From NCBI RefSeq assembly GCF_907164915.1, contig NC_061862.1, forward strand, positions 93,823,995 to 93,887,994: a stretch of DNA of 64,000 nt, given 5' to 3'. The notes under the pieces are model-generated. The model was given only the letters and a program-made list of their open reading frames with translations, made no database searches and was not told the DNA's origin. This DNA comes from Impatiens glandulifera. Taxonomy: Eukaryota > Streptophyta > Magnoliopsida > Ericales > Balsaminaceae. Shown piece by piece: positions 32,919 through 43,763 of the stretch; position 1 is the first letter of the stretch; the number at the start of each line of letters is the position of its first letter. The translations under genes and the position numbers were made by a program.

Positions 32919-33649
32919 CTATTTACTAGTTCGGAACATAAATTTTTTATTTTGTTTAGATCTTCTTTGTTTTTTTAGTATTTACTTATGGCATATTGTT
33001 TTAATGATATTTTATTTCTAGAATTCATGCTACAAATACTATTATATTTAAATCGATAAAAAATATATGCATGAATATTAAGCTTTGAGGGCACCAAGTT
33101 TTGTGCTCGCCTCAAGCCTCAAACCTCAGGTCCGACACTAATTTAATGGTCATGTTTTATTTGTAGTAAGAAAAACATTTAGAATAACAATAAACAAAAA
33201 TTCATTACCTAGTAGAATCTAACAAAGGAAAGTTTATATAAAATATCAATACTCATAGTGATGATGTCTTGTTTTTAAGTAGAAATTGAAACTGTTATTG
33301 TATAGTAGGAATGAACTTCATATTACACAATCTGGTGATTAAATTAAATCTCACTAAAATAAATAAATATTTAATTATTAGAAAAATGTCAATTTTAAGA
33401 AAAATTGGACCAATGTGTCAATAAATTATTTATTAAGTTGGTGACCCACCTATTTTGTTTCTATTTTGTTTCGGTAGGTTATTGTCTATTCATGAACCCA
33501 TCCTAGTCAATATGTGGTTGAGAATTTAAAAGAGGAATTATTGTTTTATTATCTTTGTAGGAGGAAAATATTATAAAAATATAATAATTTTAAATTATTA
33601 TTGATTAAATATATATCACAGTAATATTATTTATATATATATATATATA

Positions 33650-33681
<32 letters not shown>

Positions 33682-33936
33682 CAAATGATATATATTTTTT
33701 TAATTATTATATTATTTTTAGTAAAAAAATATATAATAATTAAAATTCACATATATTTAATTAATAATAATTTAAAATTATCATGTTATTTTAGTAAAAA
33801 CAAAATCTATAATAATTTAATATATTATTTTTTTAATTTAAATTATCAACTATAATTGGGTTTATGAGTTAATTGAAAAAGAAAATTTTTAAATATTATA
33901 ACTCAATTATAAATGGATTAGGACTGTGTCCTGTAT
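32919..33936. other. Intergenic with TA microsatellite
   Basis: No gene seen. AT-rich; (TA)n runs at about 33630-33682 interrupted by one TTATTTA. Probably holds the decayed end of the hAT relic. Confidence 0.4.
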
Positions 33937-35797
33937 TAGAGCTGGGCATCGTGCATAAACGTTCGTATTCGACTCGGGCAAGTCATGTTAGACTCTTAAT
34001 CGTGTCGTGTTGTGTCGTGTCTCAATCTTATCTGTGTCGTATCGTGTCTTGACCCACTCAAAATATTATGATTCACAGACTCTTTCGTGTCGTGTTATTC
34101 GTGTCTACGAGTTTATTCGTGGCGTGCTAAGTCGTGTTTAAACTTGTGTTTCGTGTTATTCCGACTAGATTTTGTCATCGTGTCAACACAATCGTGTTTT
34201 ACCACACTCATTTAATTAATTATTTATATATATATAAATATATATTAAATTATATTATTAATATAAATGATAAAATATGATTATTAATTTATTTTAATTT
34301 AGAAATTTTAAATTAATTTGATAAGTTAAATGTATTAAATTTATTTAAAAAGTTATTTAATATGTAAAATGTGTAAATATAAATTTTAACATATAGTTTC
34401 ATAAATAATAATTTGAATGTCAATTTATAATTAAAATGTGTTTTAAAACATAATATAATTATTCAAATAAAATTAGTTAAATTTGTTTTATAAAGTTATT
34501 TAAAATATATATTAAGTTGGTTAAATATGATAAATGTGAAATTTTATAATTTTAAATATTATATAAGAATTTATATATAATTATTTAATTAGGTATATGA
34601 TATTTATTATTATAAATAATTAAAATTAGTGGAGATTTTTTATTATAAAATAATTTTATTTTTTTAAAATATTTTATTAACTTTTAAAATTTTAGAGTGA
34701 TTTAAGATTTTGTTTTTAAATATTGAGTGATATACTAAGATTAATCAATTATTATTGCAAGTATTGGATATTTTTTTAGGAAAAAATATTATAATTAATA
34801 TATTATTAATTTTTTATTTAATATAATTAAAAGTAGTTTGAAATTTATTAGGTTAAAATAAATTTCTAGAACTATTCACTATTGTATTTTTTGAATTAAT
34901 ATTAATTTTATAAATTATATTTTTATTTAATTAAAAATATTATTTTAATCCTTTTATTTTATAAATTTTTTATTAGGTAAAGTTTTTTATTAACTTGTAA
35001 AATTTTGGAATGATTTAAGATTTTTTTAAAATAATTTGATAATAAACAATTAAATAATTAAATATGTGATAATTACTAGGAGACTTAAAAGAGACGTGAT
35101 AATTTGATAATGTTAATGTAAAAATGGATAACTTGAGTAAAAAAATAGGATAGAAAGTGGGAAAGGTGGGTAGCAATTATCCAATTATAAATATATATTA
35201 TTATATTATTAAAATTAAAATTATTTTCATATATTTATTATTTAATGTATTAACAATAATAAATAATTAAATAATTAACAAGTGATTAATAAAAGTAATA
35301 TCGAAAAGAATTATTAATAGACTCACATTTCTATTCATATAATTTATTTATTTTATTTATATTTTAATTTATAGTATTTAAGTTAATATTTTTTATTGTA
35401 TTTTAGTATGTTTAATTTTAATTTTAATTATTATATTTATAAAATTAAATAATTTATTAATTAAATAAAAATGTAATAGGTTTAGAGAATGTTAACGTGG
35501 ATAGCTTAAGTTATGTGACTAATTGTGTTTATGTCGTTTCGTGTGTGTATACCCGTGCTCGTGTAGTGCTTATATTTGTATTGTGTCTATACTCGTGATG
35601 TGTCTGTGTTGACTCATAACCGTGTTACGATCGTATAAACTCATAATTGTGTTGTCTCGTACTTGTATCGTGTTGTCTCGTACTTGTATCGTGTTAACCT
35701 AAGACACGAGTGAGATAATATCGTATCGTGTCGTTCCGTACAATTATCGTGTTGGATCGTTTCGATTCGTAATTATCCAATCCATTACCCAACTCCA
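33937..35797. mobile_element. Probable hAT-like non-autonomous element (GTGTCGTGT-rich ends)
   Basis: Outer 12-mers TAGAGCTGGGCA (left) and TGGAGTTGGGTA (right, reverse complement) form a terminal inverted repeat. Both arms are packed with CGTGTCGTGT/TCGTGTTG words, and the 1.2 kb middle is extremely AT-rich and non-coding. The flanking 8-mers TCCTGTAT and GTAGGTAT agree only at their last four bases, so the duplication is decayed or the ends are misplaced. Confidence 0.5.
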
Positions 35798-36064
35798 GTA
35801 GGTATATATATGATCTAACGAATCCTCTTAAGTTGGGATAATTGTTAAACTAGAACTCTACGTGTGTGTGTGAGAGAGTGTGAGTTATTTGATTGACTTT
35901 TAATAAATATTCTCTTCTTGTTCATGGTTTTTTATTTATATGTCATATTTTTTTTTTATTTCATAATTGTATTACCAAAGTGAGAACTTATTGATTGAAT
36001 TTTGTATTCTTTATTTATTTTTTACTATTATGTACAAATGAGGTAGCGAAGCTGAAGTCAGCCT

Positions 36065-36620
36065 AAGATCCGACCTCGATAAATATTTTATTAACTCGAG
36101 CTCGAATGAGTTTTTAAATTTGAACTTGCACTCGACTCAATAATTTACATACATGTTCGAGTTTGATTCGAAAAATTTGAATTAAAATTAAATTTTTAGA
36201 TATGAACTCGAACTTAAGTTAAAACCAATTTTCAAAATGATAATATCAAACTATTGTATTAATTAATTAAAATTCCATAATATAATATTTAAAATCAAAA
36301 TTAAAACTATAAATTTTGAACAAGACTTACCGATAATTGATTAACTAAAAAAGAGTTCTTGAGTTCTTTTCTTTGCTTGTTCACCTTCTCTCCATCTCTT
36401 GTTAAAAGCTGTGATGATAGCTCTTTTCCAGTTGATAGAAGGAAGAGGAGCCACAATAAGAGTAGGGTAAGTGTGTGATAAAAAGATGGATTGATGGAGT
36501 ATGATTTAAAAAATGGTTATAGACAAAGATGCATGCGAGGGGATTTTTACACACATACCTAAAGAGAATGTGATTAATTTTCTTTGTGATATCATTATTA
36601 TTATTATTAATATTATTATT
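36065..36620. mobile_element. Left part of a decayed GAGCTCG-type hAT element
   Basis: 36080-36240 carries AACTCGAGCTCGAATGAG and GAACTCGAACTTAAG words like the arms of the 24724-25619 element. The other arm lies at 50880-51055, beyond the 14 kb copia insertion. The inserted copia element's TTATT duplication falls in an ATT microsatellite (36590-36620) in the middle of it. Outer ends are not resolved. Confidence 0.5.
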
Positions 36621-37873
36621 TGTTAGGATCGGGGACGCCCTTGGAGGACCGGGGGTGTTTCCGGTTTCAGGAAGGGTGGCCGCTTACACAACACAACACT
36701 CTTTGGTGATAGTCCGGTTAAAGACTAAAACCTTTCTCAGCACTGCACAACCTGTCACAGACTCTTGAACCGGGTTCAAGGGCGGAAATGTCTGTTTCAG
36801 GTTGAAGCAACGAATGCGACTTTAGATGATGTTTAAGAAGGAGTCGGTTTTATGGAGGTAAGTGACCGGTTTTGGAAGTATGATTAGTTTGCAGTTTACG
36901 TTAAGAAAGCAAGAAATGAAAGCGAAGGAAAGAATACAAGACAGGAAATTTGTTTATGGATGTTCGGAGCAAACTCTCCTACGTCACCCCTTCTTCTCAG
37001 ATTATGAGAAGGATCTCCACTAACTCTTTAGAGTTACAACAGTACTGCCGGTCGAGCCCAACTTCGCTACTCGCCGGTTACACCAAACTCACACTTTGAT
37101 GTAATACAACAACACAACACAATAACACACAAAAGGCTTCCGGTTTTAGACACACCGGTTTTAGAATATAAGACTTTATCTCTCTAGAATTTAATGCTTT
37201 TATAACTCATTAACTATTTCTCAACTTCTTCGAACTGCTGCATTGAATGAAGACGATCCGTCTTCCTTTTATAGCTGAAAGTAGCTAACGGCTACTTTCT
37301 TCTCTCTCTTGCGGATTGGTCGATCATTATCACGCCTGTTTGCAGAAAGGTTGCTTGCACGCTTCAACTTCCTCAACACCTGGCATTCATGCAGGTGACT
37401 CTGAGCATATGATGACATAGCCGGTTTTTCAGATTGTAACACGTGTTGAGCATCCGCCTCCGGTTGTCAGCATCGGATCAACAAAGCATCATTGCTTTCC
37501 TCGCATGCTTCTGATCGGATCCGATCTTCTTTTATTCTTTTGAGACACGTTTCTTCCGTCATGGTACGTCATTCTTTGAATTTTGAATCTTCTGACTTTT
37601 GAATTGTACTATCCGGTTTCTGTGTCTTGTGCATTATGATCCGGTTGGAGTGTAATCTTTTGTTCTTCGTTAACCGGTCGCTTGAGAAAGTGAAACCGGT
37701 TCCTCTGATCTTTAACTTGATCACTTGAAGCTGGTTTCTTTGAAGTATATCAGCAACCGGTTTTTGATGCCCCAACCGGTTCATACGGTTTTAGAAGTAC
37801 CTGCACATAAAGATTAACCTCTATTTAGTTCGTCTGGCCGGTTCCAAAATTAATCTACTTAATTTTTCTATCA
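36621..37873 (-). repeat. 3' LTR of family 1 copy A
   Basis: 1253 bp, edges TGTTAGGATC and TTTTTCTATCA on the plus strand (TGATAGAAAAATT...CCTAACA in element orientation). A TATA box (CTATAAAAGGAAGAC) lies at 37267-37274 on the minus strand. The short plus-strand frame at its left edge is not a gene. Confidence 0.92.
37267..37274 (-). promoter_or_regulatory. LTR TATA box (copy A 3' LTR)
   Basis: Minus strand CTATAAAAGGAAGACG. It recurs at 50188-50195 (5' LTR, the one expected to drive gag-pol) and at 55324-55331 in copy B on the plus strand. Confidence 0.6.
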
Positions 37874-38110
37874 ATTTCTCCCTTTTTGATTATTTAGAAT
37901 AAATATTCAAAAATTGTAGTGTATGGCCGGTTCCAAAATTAATCTACTTAATTTTTCTATCAATTTCTCCCTTTTTGATTATTTAGAATAAATATTCAAA
38001 ACATGTAGTGTATGGCCTGTTTCAAAAATTTGCTTAGCAGCCAGTTTAGAAAAATTAATCTTTTTAATTTTTCTATCAATTTCTCCCTTTTTGATTATTT
38101 AGAATAAATA
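37874..38110 (-). repeat. Triplicated polypurine tract / LTR-edge repeat
   Basis: In element orientation the block AAAAAGGGAGAAATTGATAG, then AAAAATTAAG, then a stretch with ATTCTAAATAATC recurs three times before the LTR: at the true LTR boundary (37873/37874) and again near 37965 and 38080. Each copy therefore contains a polypurine tract followed by the first bases of the LTR. Units are about 105-115 bp. Sireviruses are known for multiplied polypurine tracts. Confidence 0.85.
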
Positions 38111-38341
38111 TTCAAAACATGTAATATATGGCCGGTTTAAAAACATGAGTTTGATTGTTTTAAAGAAAATGTTTCAAAAACATGAGTATGATTTTTGAGA
38201 GAAATATGTTTCAAAAACATGAGTGTGATTTTTTTTTTTTTTTTTTGGAGAGAAATATGTTAGAACCTAGTAGAAAGAACTAAGTAACCAAGTTCTGAGA
38301 CATAATAAAACATAATTGTTCAAAGTAAACAAAGAAAAAGT

Positions 38342-41203
38342 TTAGGGCTTGGATGATCCCCCCTTGTGTTGCTCTTTTTCTTGCTCCTTCTCCAACCGTC
38401 TTCTTTCTTCTTCTTGCCTTGCTCTGTGTTCTCTAGCACGTCTTTCGGCATCGATCAGCACACCGGCCCATACACTTGAATGACCGGTGCTCTTATTCTT
38501 GAGATCAAAGTTGGCACAAACTGGTCTTGGTGGTGGAGGCGGTAGAGTATTTGAAGGTCTGAAGCTTGGAGTTGCTGTAGACTCACCGGTTGGCCTTCTT
38601 TTCCGTTGATTGAGTTCCTCAGGATCTTCTTCTTCTTCCTCATCAAGCGGTTCAGCATTTATCGCGACTGGTGCGGCTGTTTTCTGTTCTGCCCGTTTCA
38701 TCACATTCTTAACTGCACTTCGCTTTTTCTTGTTCCTTGTATTCATGGAGTGGGACGGTTGAGCCAGAGAGAGATCCTGGGCGTTGACCTGCTCCTCCTC
38801 GTTGCATTGTTGGGCAAGCGCATAGTCTTTATCTTCAGTCTCCTTCTGTAACCGTTCCCTTTCTATCTCTTCCTCTTGCAGTTTCTTCGCGGTTTCAGCA
38901 TCCTTTTCGATTTGAGTCAGAGTGGTAGTGTCTTGAACCTTGAACATTTCCTCGATTTGAATTGCCATTGCTTGCAGCATATCCAAGAGTGGAGCGGTTG
39001 CGGCTTTAACGGAATCGGCAATCATGGTTTGTACTGTTGTCTGCATGGTCGTGTCAATCATCGTTTGTAGAGAAGTTGACAGTTTATCTTCAGCCACTGC
39101 AATTCTTTCGTCGGTTATGGCTGTGAACTTTCCAATGCAAGAGTCAACCGTTTCAGCCATTACTTGCTTGATCTGATCTATTTCCAGAACTTTGACCGGT
39201 TGAGAGGCTTCTTGTTCCCGGTTTTCAGAGGTTCCGGATGTCTCACTACTCATAAAAAATGGCTTACTTTGATATAATTCAGCATTGTTGAATTGACGTT
39301 GGCAACTTTTCCACCACTGCATGTCAAGACGATCAAGATTTCGCACAAGCTGTTCACGTACCCCGAGGAATCGTTCGGCCATCCTCATTTCAATCGGGTT
39401 TAGTGTCTTTCCTTGGGTTCCTTGAAACGCATTCTCAACTGCCTGTAACCGAGCATTTTCAAGGATTACCGGAGCTTTGTTAAACGCCGGTTGGATTAGG
39501 TCGGTGTTAGCCAAAGAAAGTGCCCTTTCTTCCAGTTCGATGAGCTTGTCCCATTGTCTGTTCCCACTAAAACCTGGAAGCATGTCGGCTAACTTGGTTT
39601 CGCATCGGAGCTTTACCCACAAGATGTATGGCGCTAGCGCATCACTTGCCCCTTTGTTCATATCTTGAATACACTCCTCGAAAATCTCATTTTCTTGCTC
39701 TATGGTGTAAGGAATATCGTCCCCGGTTATGGCTTCATGTTGAGGATCGATTTGCAGCGTGCCCGTTCCGGTTTCTGTTGTTTCTTCAATCAGGATGCTT
39801 TTGCCTTTGTCTACCTGAGAGGGACCTTCAGGTGTTGGTTCTGGTTGATTTTCTGAGACTATCTTTTCTCCTGCGGGACCGGACGGTTCCCGTTCTTCAA
39901 TATTTCCCTCCTGAGCCGGAGGTGCAACTTCTGTTGTGTTGGCCGTCTCACCGACCGGTTGTGCTTCGTTCTGATCAGGTACTTCAACCTGATCATCTGG
40001 CTTTCGACGACTTGAAACATCGTCCTCTTCGGTTTTTCTTGTGATCTCCTGGACCACATTCTGAATTGCTTCTGAGGTATTCAAACCCACATCGGCCAAT
40101 ACCTCTTCGACTTGCTTACTAGGTGACTTGGAGGTTGCAGATTGAACATTTTCCTCTGCTTCCTCCTTGGAAACTGATTTGTTCTCCTTGCTCCCCGAAG
40201 ATTCGGTTTGCTTTGGAGAATAGGATGGAATGGGAGTTGGAATAACGGTGTTGATGGGGATGGGCTGAAAGACATCTGCGGTTCTTTCCGGTGGATTGTC
40301 CGAGGAAAGCGTTTTCTCGGAGTCCGCCGGTTTCTTTGAGCTCTTCTTTGCAGATACTTTCTTCCTCCTCTTCGGTTCTGGTGGTACTTCTGCTTCAACC
40401 GCTTTTCTTGACGGTTTCCTCTGTCTTGTTTCTTCTTCAACTGGAACCGATGAACTGGCTCCCTTGGAGGATTTAGTTTTTGAGATTTTAGGTTTGATCG
40501 TCTTCTCCGGTTTTTCTATCATTGACTCAGAGTCAAGAATGTTGGAGATCGGAAGCGGTATGCCTTCACCTAGTTCCACATTAAGGAACTCAAGAATTTT
40601 GACGATTTGCATAGCATAGGCCTGCACCCGGCCATCTTTCTTTATCACCATTTGACAAAACTCTTCGTATATGACGTATCCCCAGTCCACCTTGTCTCCG
40701 CGGACAATGGCCAACAACATTCTGAGCTTAAATTTTGTGAGGTTATCGAAATTACCTCCTTTTCCTTGGAGTGATTTGACGATGACGGTCACTAACCATC
40801 TGTATTCCGGTTTTAGCTTGATCTTCCGGCTGGTGTGAATCACCAGATCCTGACTTGAGAAAGATACAACCAACCGGGCAGCATTTGATTCTGCCTCGGT
40901 TAAGTCAATCTTTAGGTCCGAACCGGTGTTGGGCAGACCAAGTGCTTCCGCAAAGATTTCTTCAGTGATGAGAATGGCCTTCCCGTTGACAGTAGCCGAG
41001 ATCTTCCTTTTTGACAGCGTCGCCGTCGCTAAGAACTCCGTCACCGCCGCCGGATGGATTATGAATGGACCAGACAGGAACTTTTCCAACCCAGATTCTC
41101 GAAGGAGTTGAAGAACAGCCTTGTTCTTATCGTCAGCATGCTCATCAATATCTGCGAAGTCAACTTGTAACATCCATTGGAATGGAGCTTTACCTAGATC
41201 CAT
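38342..41203 (-). CDS. Family 1 accessory gene 3 (953 codons), copia env position
   Basis: Open from the ATG at 41203 to TAA-type stop near 38342. N-terminal domain (residues about 1-240) shares an ordered motif set with the two genes upstream: LQVDFADIDEHADD, ESGLEKFLSGPFIIHPAAV, ISATVNGKAILITEE, then LVTVIVKSLQGKGGNF, DKVDWGYVIYEEF and AMQIVKILEFL. Residues about 240-520 are low-complexity, rich in Lys, Ser, Pro and Glu, with nuclear-localisation-like PKRRKKVSAKKSSKK. Residues 520-780 contain helical parts and a repeated TMIDTTMQTTVQTM segment; then a coiled coil (EEEIERERLQKETEDKDYAL) and a charged Arg/Glu tail. No signal peptide or membrane span, so not an obvious envelope protein. It resembles hypothetical proteins common in plant genomes, which may all be retroelement genes. 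Function unknown. Confidence 0.75.
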   Translation of the reverse strand: MDLGKAPFQWMLQVDFADIDEHADDKNKAVLQLLRESGLEKFLSGPFIIHPAAVTEFLATATLSKRKISATVNGKAILITEEIFAEALGLPNTGSDLKIDLTEAESNAARLVVSFSSQDLVIHTSRKIKLKPEYRWLVTVIVKSLQGKGGNFDNLTKFKLRMLLAIVRGDKVDWGYVIYEEFCQMVIKKDGRVQAYAMQIVKILEFLNVELGEGIPLPISNILDSESMIEKPEKTIKPKISKTKSSKGASSSVPVEEETRQRKPSRKAVEAEVPPEPKRRKKVSAKKSSKKPADSEKTLSSDNPPERTADVFQPIPINTVIPTPIPSYSPKQTESSGSKENKSVSKEEAEENVQSATSKSPSKQVEEVLADVGLNTSEAIQNVVQEITRKTEEDDVSSRRKPDDQVEVPDQNEAQPVGETANTTEVAPPAQEGNIEEREPSGPAGEKIVSENQPEPTPEGPSQVDKGKSILIEETTETGTGTLQIDPQHEAITGDDIPYTIEQENEIFEECIQDMNKGASDALAPYILWVKLRCETKLADMLPGFSGNRQWDKLIELEERALSLANTDLIQPAFNKAPVILENARLQAVENAFQGTQGKTLNPIEMRMAERFLGVREQLVRNLDRLDMQWWKSCQRQFNNAELYQSKPFFMSSETSGTSENREQEASQPVKVLEIDQIKQVMAETVDSCIGKFTAITDERIAVAEDKLSTSLQTMIDTTMQTTVQTMIADSVKAATAPLLDMLQAMAIQIEEMFKVQDTTTLTQIEKDAETAKKLQEEEIERERLQKETEDKDYALAQQCNEEEQVNAQDLSLAQPSHSMNTRNKKKRSAVKNVMKRAEQKTAAPVAINAEPLDEEEEEDPEELNQRKRRPTGESTATPSFRPSNTLPPPPPRPVCANFDLKNKSTGHSSVWAGVLIDAERRAREHRARQEEERRRLEKEQEKEQHKGGSSKP

Positions 41204-41316
41204 GATGTTTTGAAAAGAAAGGATGAAGAACGATGATGATCGGAGAGAGAAAAGCTTTTGAAGTTCTGGAGATTTTTAGAGAGAGAAAGCACATGTGTTG
41301 AATGGGCTGATTTGAG

Positions 41317-41325
41317 TTTATATAG
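41317..41325 (-). promoter_or_regulatory. TATA box of accessory gene 3
   Basis: Minus strand CATCTATATAAACTCAAATC, 114-122 bp before the ATG at 41203, with a CTTTCTCTCTCT leader between. Confidence 0.65.
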
Positions 41326-41726
41326 ATGGCGGTTCCAGGCGGTTTTGAAGACGAACCGTCAATTTGACGTTTTGGCGCCAACTTTCCCTCCAAAAAGTTA
41401 CTGCCGTAACTTTCGGCGGTAAAAGCGGGAATTCGATGGGCGGTAATTTTGAGAGGTAAAAACCATGGGCGATTAAGATTTTTCAAATTTTCATTTTTGC
41501 TCGAAATTCCGGTTTCTCTTGAAGTTTAACCGGAGATTGTTACGTTAACTTTGAGTTTTTGTATAGGTTTGAAAAACCGGAAATGAATAATATGAATGAA
41601 AAACCGGAGACTTTTTAAGAGTTGAAACATTTCATTAATACGAGAAAGGAAATGATTAACATGTGAGCGGTTCTGGTCGTACAACAAAATGACCAGAAAC
41701 CGAAAAGGAAACGAAAAGAGAGAGAA

Positions 41727-42485
41727 TTATTCAGTAAACCATCCTCCTTCCAACCTCCTTTCATACCATTTCTCCATGGTATTTTGAGGAGACCGTTCCT
41801 GAATTCTTAACACACATTTATAGATCATATCTATAGTGATGGTGTTGAAGGATCCAACCGGAACACCTTTTCCAAGGTTGCGACGCTTGGACATGAGAAA
41901 CTGGGTGATCTGAGGAGCGTAGCTGATCCTTCCTCTTTTACCGGTCATAAGCTGCTTTAGCTTATTGAACAGATAGGACGCCCAGTTGATGGCGGTTTCG
42001 CGGATGATGGCTATCATAATATCGAATGCCTCCCGGCTGTAGTTCTGATTGGGCATTCGGCCTATGATAGACCTTTGGACCAAATCGTGAAAGACTTGGT
42101 AGTGAGGAGCGAGATCTTCTTTCTTCCCAAAATCCTTAACAGGAGTGTATGAAGAAGAGAAGATCTTGAAAAAGGTTTCCTTAGCCGGTAAATACGGCGT
42201 CGGAAAATCGGAGAAACCTTCCGTTGAAAGGTGAAAGAAGGTGGCAAATTCCTCCTCAGAAAACTGGAGGAACTGACCGTCGATGATGGTGCGAATGCTG
42301 CCATCATCCAAAACATGACCGTTGTTGTAGAATTCGCACACCTCTTCCACGAGGATGAGGTCCGAACCCTTGAGAAAGCCTTTTAGGCCAGACTCTATGA
42401 CATGCTGAAAAATGCAGTCATAGTAGGAACTAAGCTTGATGTCTTCAAAATCAATGATCAGGGTGTTTCTTATCTCGGCAGACAT
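41727..42485 (-). CDS. Family 1 accessory gene 2 (252 codons)
   Basis: Open frame from the ATG at 42485 (MSAEIRNTLIIDFEDI). It keeps the shared motif order: IDFEDI, VIESGLKGFLKGSDLILVEE, TIIDGQFLQFSEEEFATFF, then HYQVFHDLVQRSIIGR, FDIMIAIIRETAINWASYLF, and YAPQITQFL near the end. Length equals the N-terminal domain alone, without the long tail of gene 3. The gap to gene 3 holds gene 3's own TATA box and a poor AT-rich stretch. Copy B has the start of the same gene (62983 on), cut by the assembly gap. Cytosolic or nuclear by lack of signal or membrane segments; function unknown. Confidence 0.75.
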   Translation of the reverse strand: MSAEIRNTLIIDFEDIKLSSYYDCIFQHVIESGLKGFLKGSDLILVEEVCEFYNNGHVLDDGSIRTIIDGQFLQFSEEEFATFFHLSTEGFSDFPTPYLPAKETFFKIFSSSYTPVKDFGKKEDLAPHYQVFHDLVQRSIIGRMPNQNYSREAFDIMIAIIRETAINWASYLFNKLKQLMTGKRGRISYAPQITQFLMSKRRNLGKGVPVGSFNTITIDMIYKCVLRIQERSPQNTMEKWYERRLEGGWFTE

Positions 42486-42587
42486 GATGATGAGCAGTGA
42501 AGAGGGTTTGATAAAGTTCTTGAGCTTTCGAGTTTTTAGAGAGATGAATGCTTGAAGGCGTGTTTTGAAAATGAAAGTGGAGTCCCC

Positions 42588-42595
42588 TTTTATAG
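42588..42595 (-). promoter_or_regulatory. TATA box of accessory gene 2
   Basis: Minus strand GGCTATAAAAGGGGACTCC, about 103-110 bp before the ATG at 42485. In copy B the same box (62881-62888) is also about 102 bp before its ATG. Confidence 0.65.
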
Positions 42596-42906
42596 CCTGG
42601 AGTGAGTGAGAGCATTTAATGAGAGGATTTGAAAATCTAGCCGTTTATGCTTAGTCATTAATGATTTTGTGATTTTCCAAGAGAATAAAAGCAAGTCTTG
42701 TCAAATCAAGTCAGGCATGCTCTTTGATAATGAAAGTTTATGTTTCCAAGAGTGAAATGATTTATTTTGATACGACGCATTTAATATTTTAGATTTTGAC
42801 TTTGAAAGGAAAGAAATTTGATTCATTGATTGGAGTACGAAACCGGTAGTACAACAAAAATACCGGTTTTGTAAAGAAAAGATAAAAGAAGAGAGGAAAG
42901 ACAGGT

Positions 42907-43668
42907 TTAGACATTTGATGACTCAGCCGCTTGAGCATTTGAAGCCTCAGCCGCTTGAATTCTTCTGGCTTTAACCGCTTCCCACTGGTCAATCATCTCT
43001 TGTACTCGCTCTATGGTGAGCACGTGCCTTGGGTGAAGAGTGACAAAGGGTCCGGAGTGGATGTCCAGACTTGCACAGAAACCGCTCAGCTGAGGAGCGT
43101 AGCCGGTTTTGTTGGAGAGAAGCATCTTCTTCAGGTTACTGAAGATGATCCACGACCAGTTGACCGGTGTCCCAACCGTTACTACGATCATCATTTCGAA
43201 GACCCTCTGAGTGTAATAGTAACTTTTCTCTCTGCACAAGACAGATTTTCCCAGAATCTCGCAGAGAATCTGGTACTTGTGAGAAAGTTGACTCTTAGCA
43301 CCCCAGGGTTTAACCGGGATGTCAGATCCAGAGAACCGGCGACACATCTCTTCCATTGTCACCGGGGAATAGGTTAGGTCGGTTACCCCTTCATTGGGTA
43401 AACCGCAGTATACAGCGAAATCCGTCTCGCTGAATAGGAATTTTTGACCGTAGACTTGTGCAACGAGTATATCTCGATGCACCTCTTTCGCGGTTTCAAA
43501 CAGTTCTTCGACTACAAGGTAGTCGATGATGAACCTGTTTTCAAGAAAACTTCTTAACCCACTCCTTTCTATGGCTAAGAACATTTCCTTTACTTCATGA
43601 TCCTCATATTGGTAGATTGATTCAAAATCTGCCAATAGGATCTTCTTGGCTAATGAGTTGGTATTCAT
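42907..43668 (-). CDS. Family 1 accessory gene 1 (253 codons)
   Basis: Open frame from the ATG at 43668 (MNTNSLAKKILLADFESIYQ). Motifs in the shared order: LLADFESI, IERSGLRSFLENRFIIDYLV, VAQVYGQKFLFSETDFAVYC, GLPNEGV, then YQILCEILGKSVL, FEMMIVVTVGTPVNWSWIIF, GYAPQLSGFC. The C-terminus is a short Gln/Ala-rich amphipathic stretch (VQEMIDQWEAVKARRIQAAE). The copy B counterpart (61812-62597) is very similar and also open, although its gag and pol are heavily broken. It is the first gene after RNase H, about 700 bp further on, with its own TATA box. Possibly in the family annotated as plant transposon protein domain; a profile search is needed. Function unknown. Confidence 0.75.
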   Translation of the reverse strand: MNTNSLAKKILLADFESIYQYEDHEVKEMFLAIERSGLRSFLENRFIIDYLVVEELFETAKEVHRDILVAQVYGQKFLFSETDFAVYCGLPNEGVTDLTYSPVTMEEMCRRFSGSDIPVKPWGAKSQLSHKYQILCEILGKSVLCREKSYYYTQRVFEMMIVVTVGTPVNWSWIIFSNLKKMLLSNKTGYAPQLSGFCASLDIHSGPFVTLHPRHVLTIERVQEMIDQWEAVKARRIQAAEASNAQAAESSNV

Positions 43669-43754
43669 GTTTTTGAGAGAGAGAAATGATTTTATCTCAA
43701 GAATGATACTTGTGAATAGTGAACTTGTGATGTTTTGAAAAGGATTAAGGATGG

Positions 43755-43763
43755 TTTATATAG
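43755..43763 (-). promoter_or_regulatory. TATA box of accessory gene 1
   Basis: Minus strand GGGCTATATAAACCATCC, 87-95 bp before the ATG at 43668. The copy B box (61723-61731) is 81-89 bp before its ATG, with the same TATATAAACCA core. Confidence 0.65.

Noticed and set aside
39628..40619. Plus-strand frames opposite accessory gene 3
   Set aside because: Shadows of the long minus-strand frame, without domains.
38342..41203. Retroviral envelope identity for accessory gene 3
   Set aside because: No signal peptide, transmembrane span or cleavage-site pattern seen; only the position is env-like.
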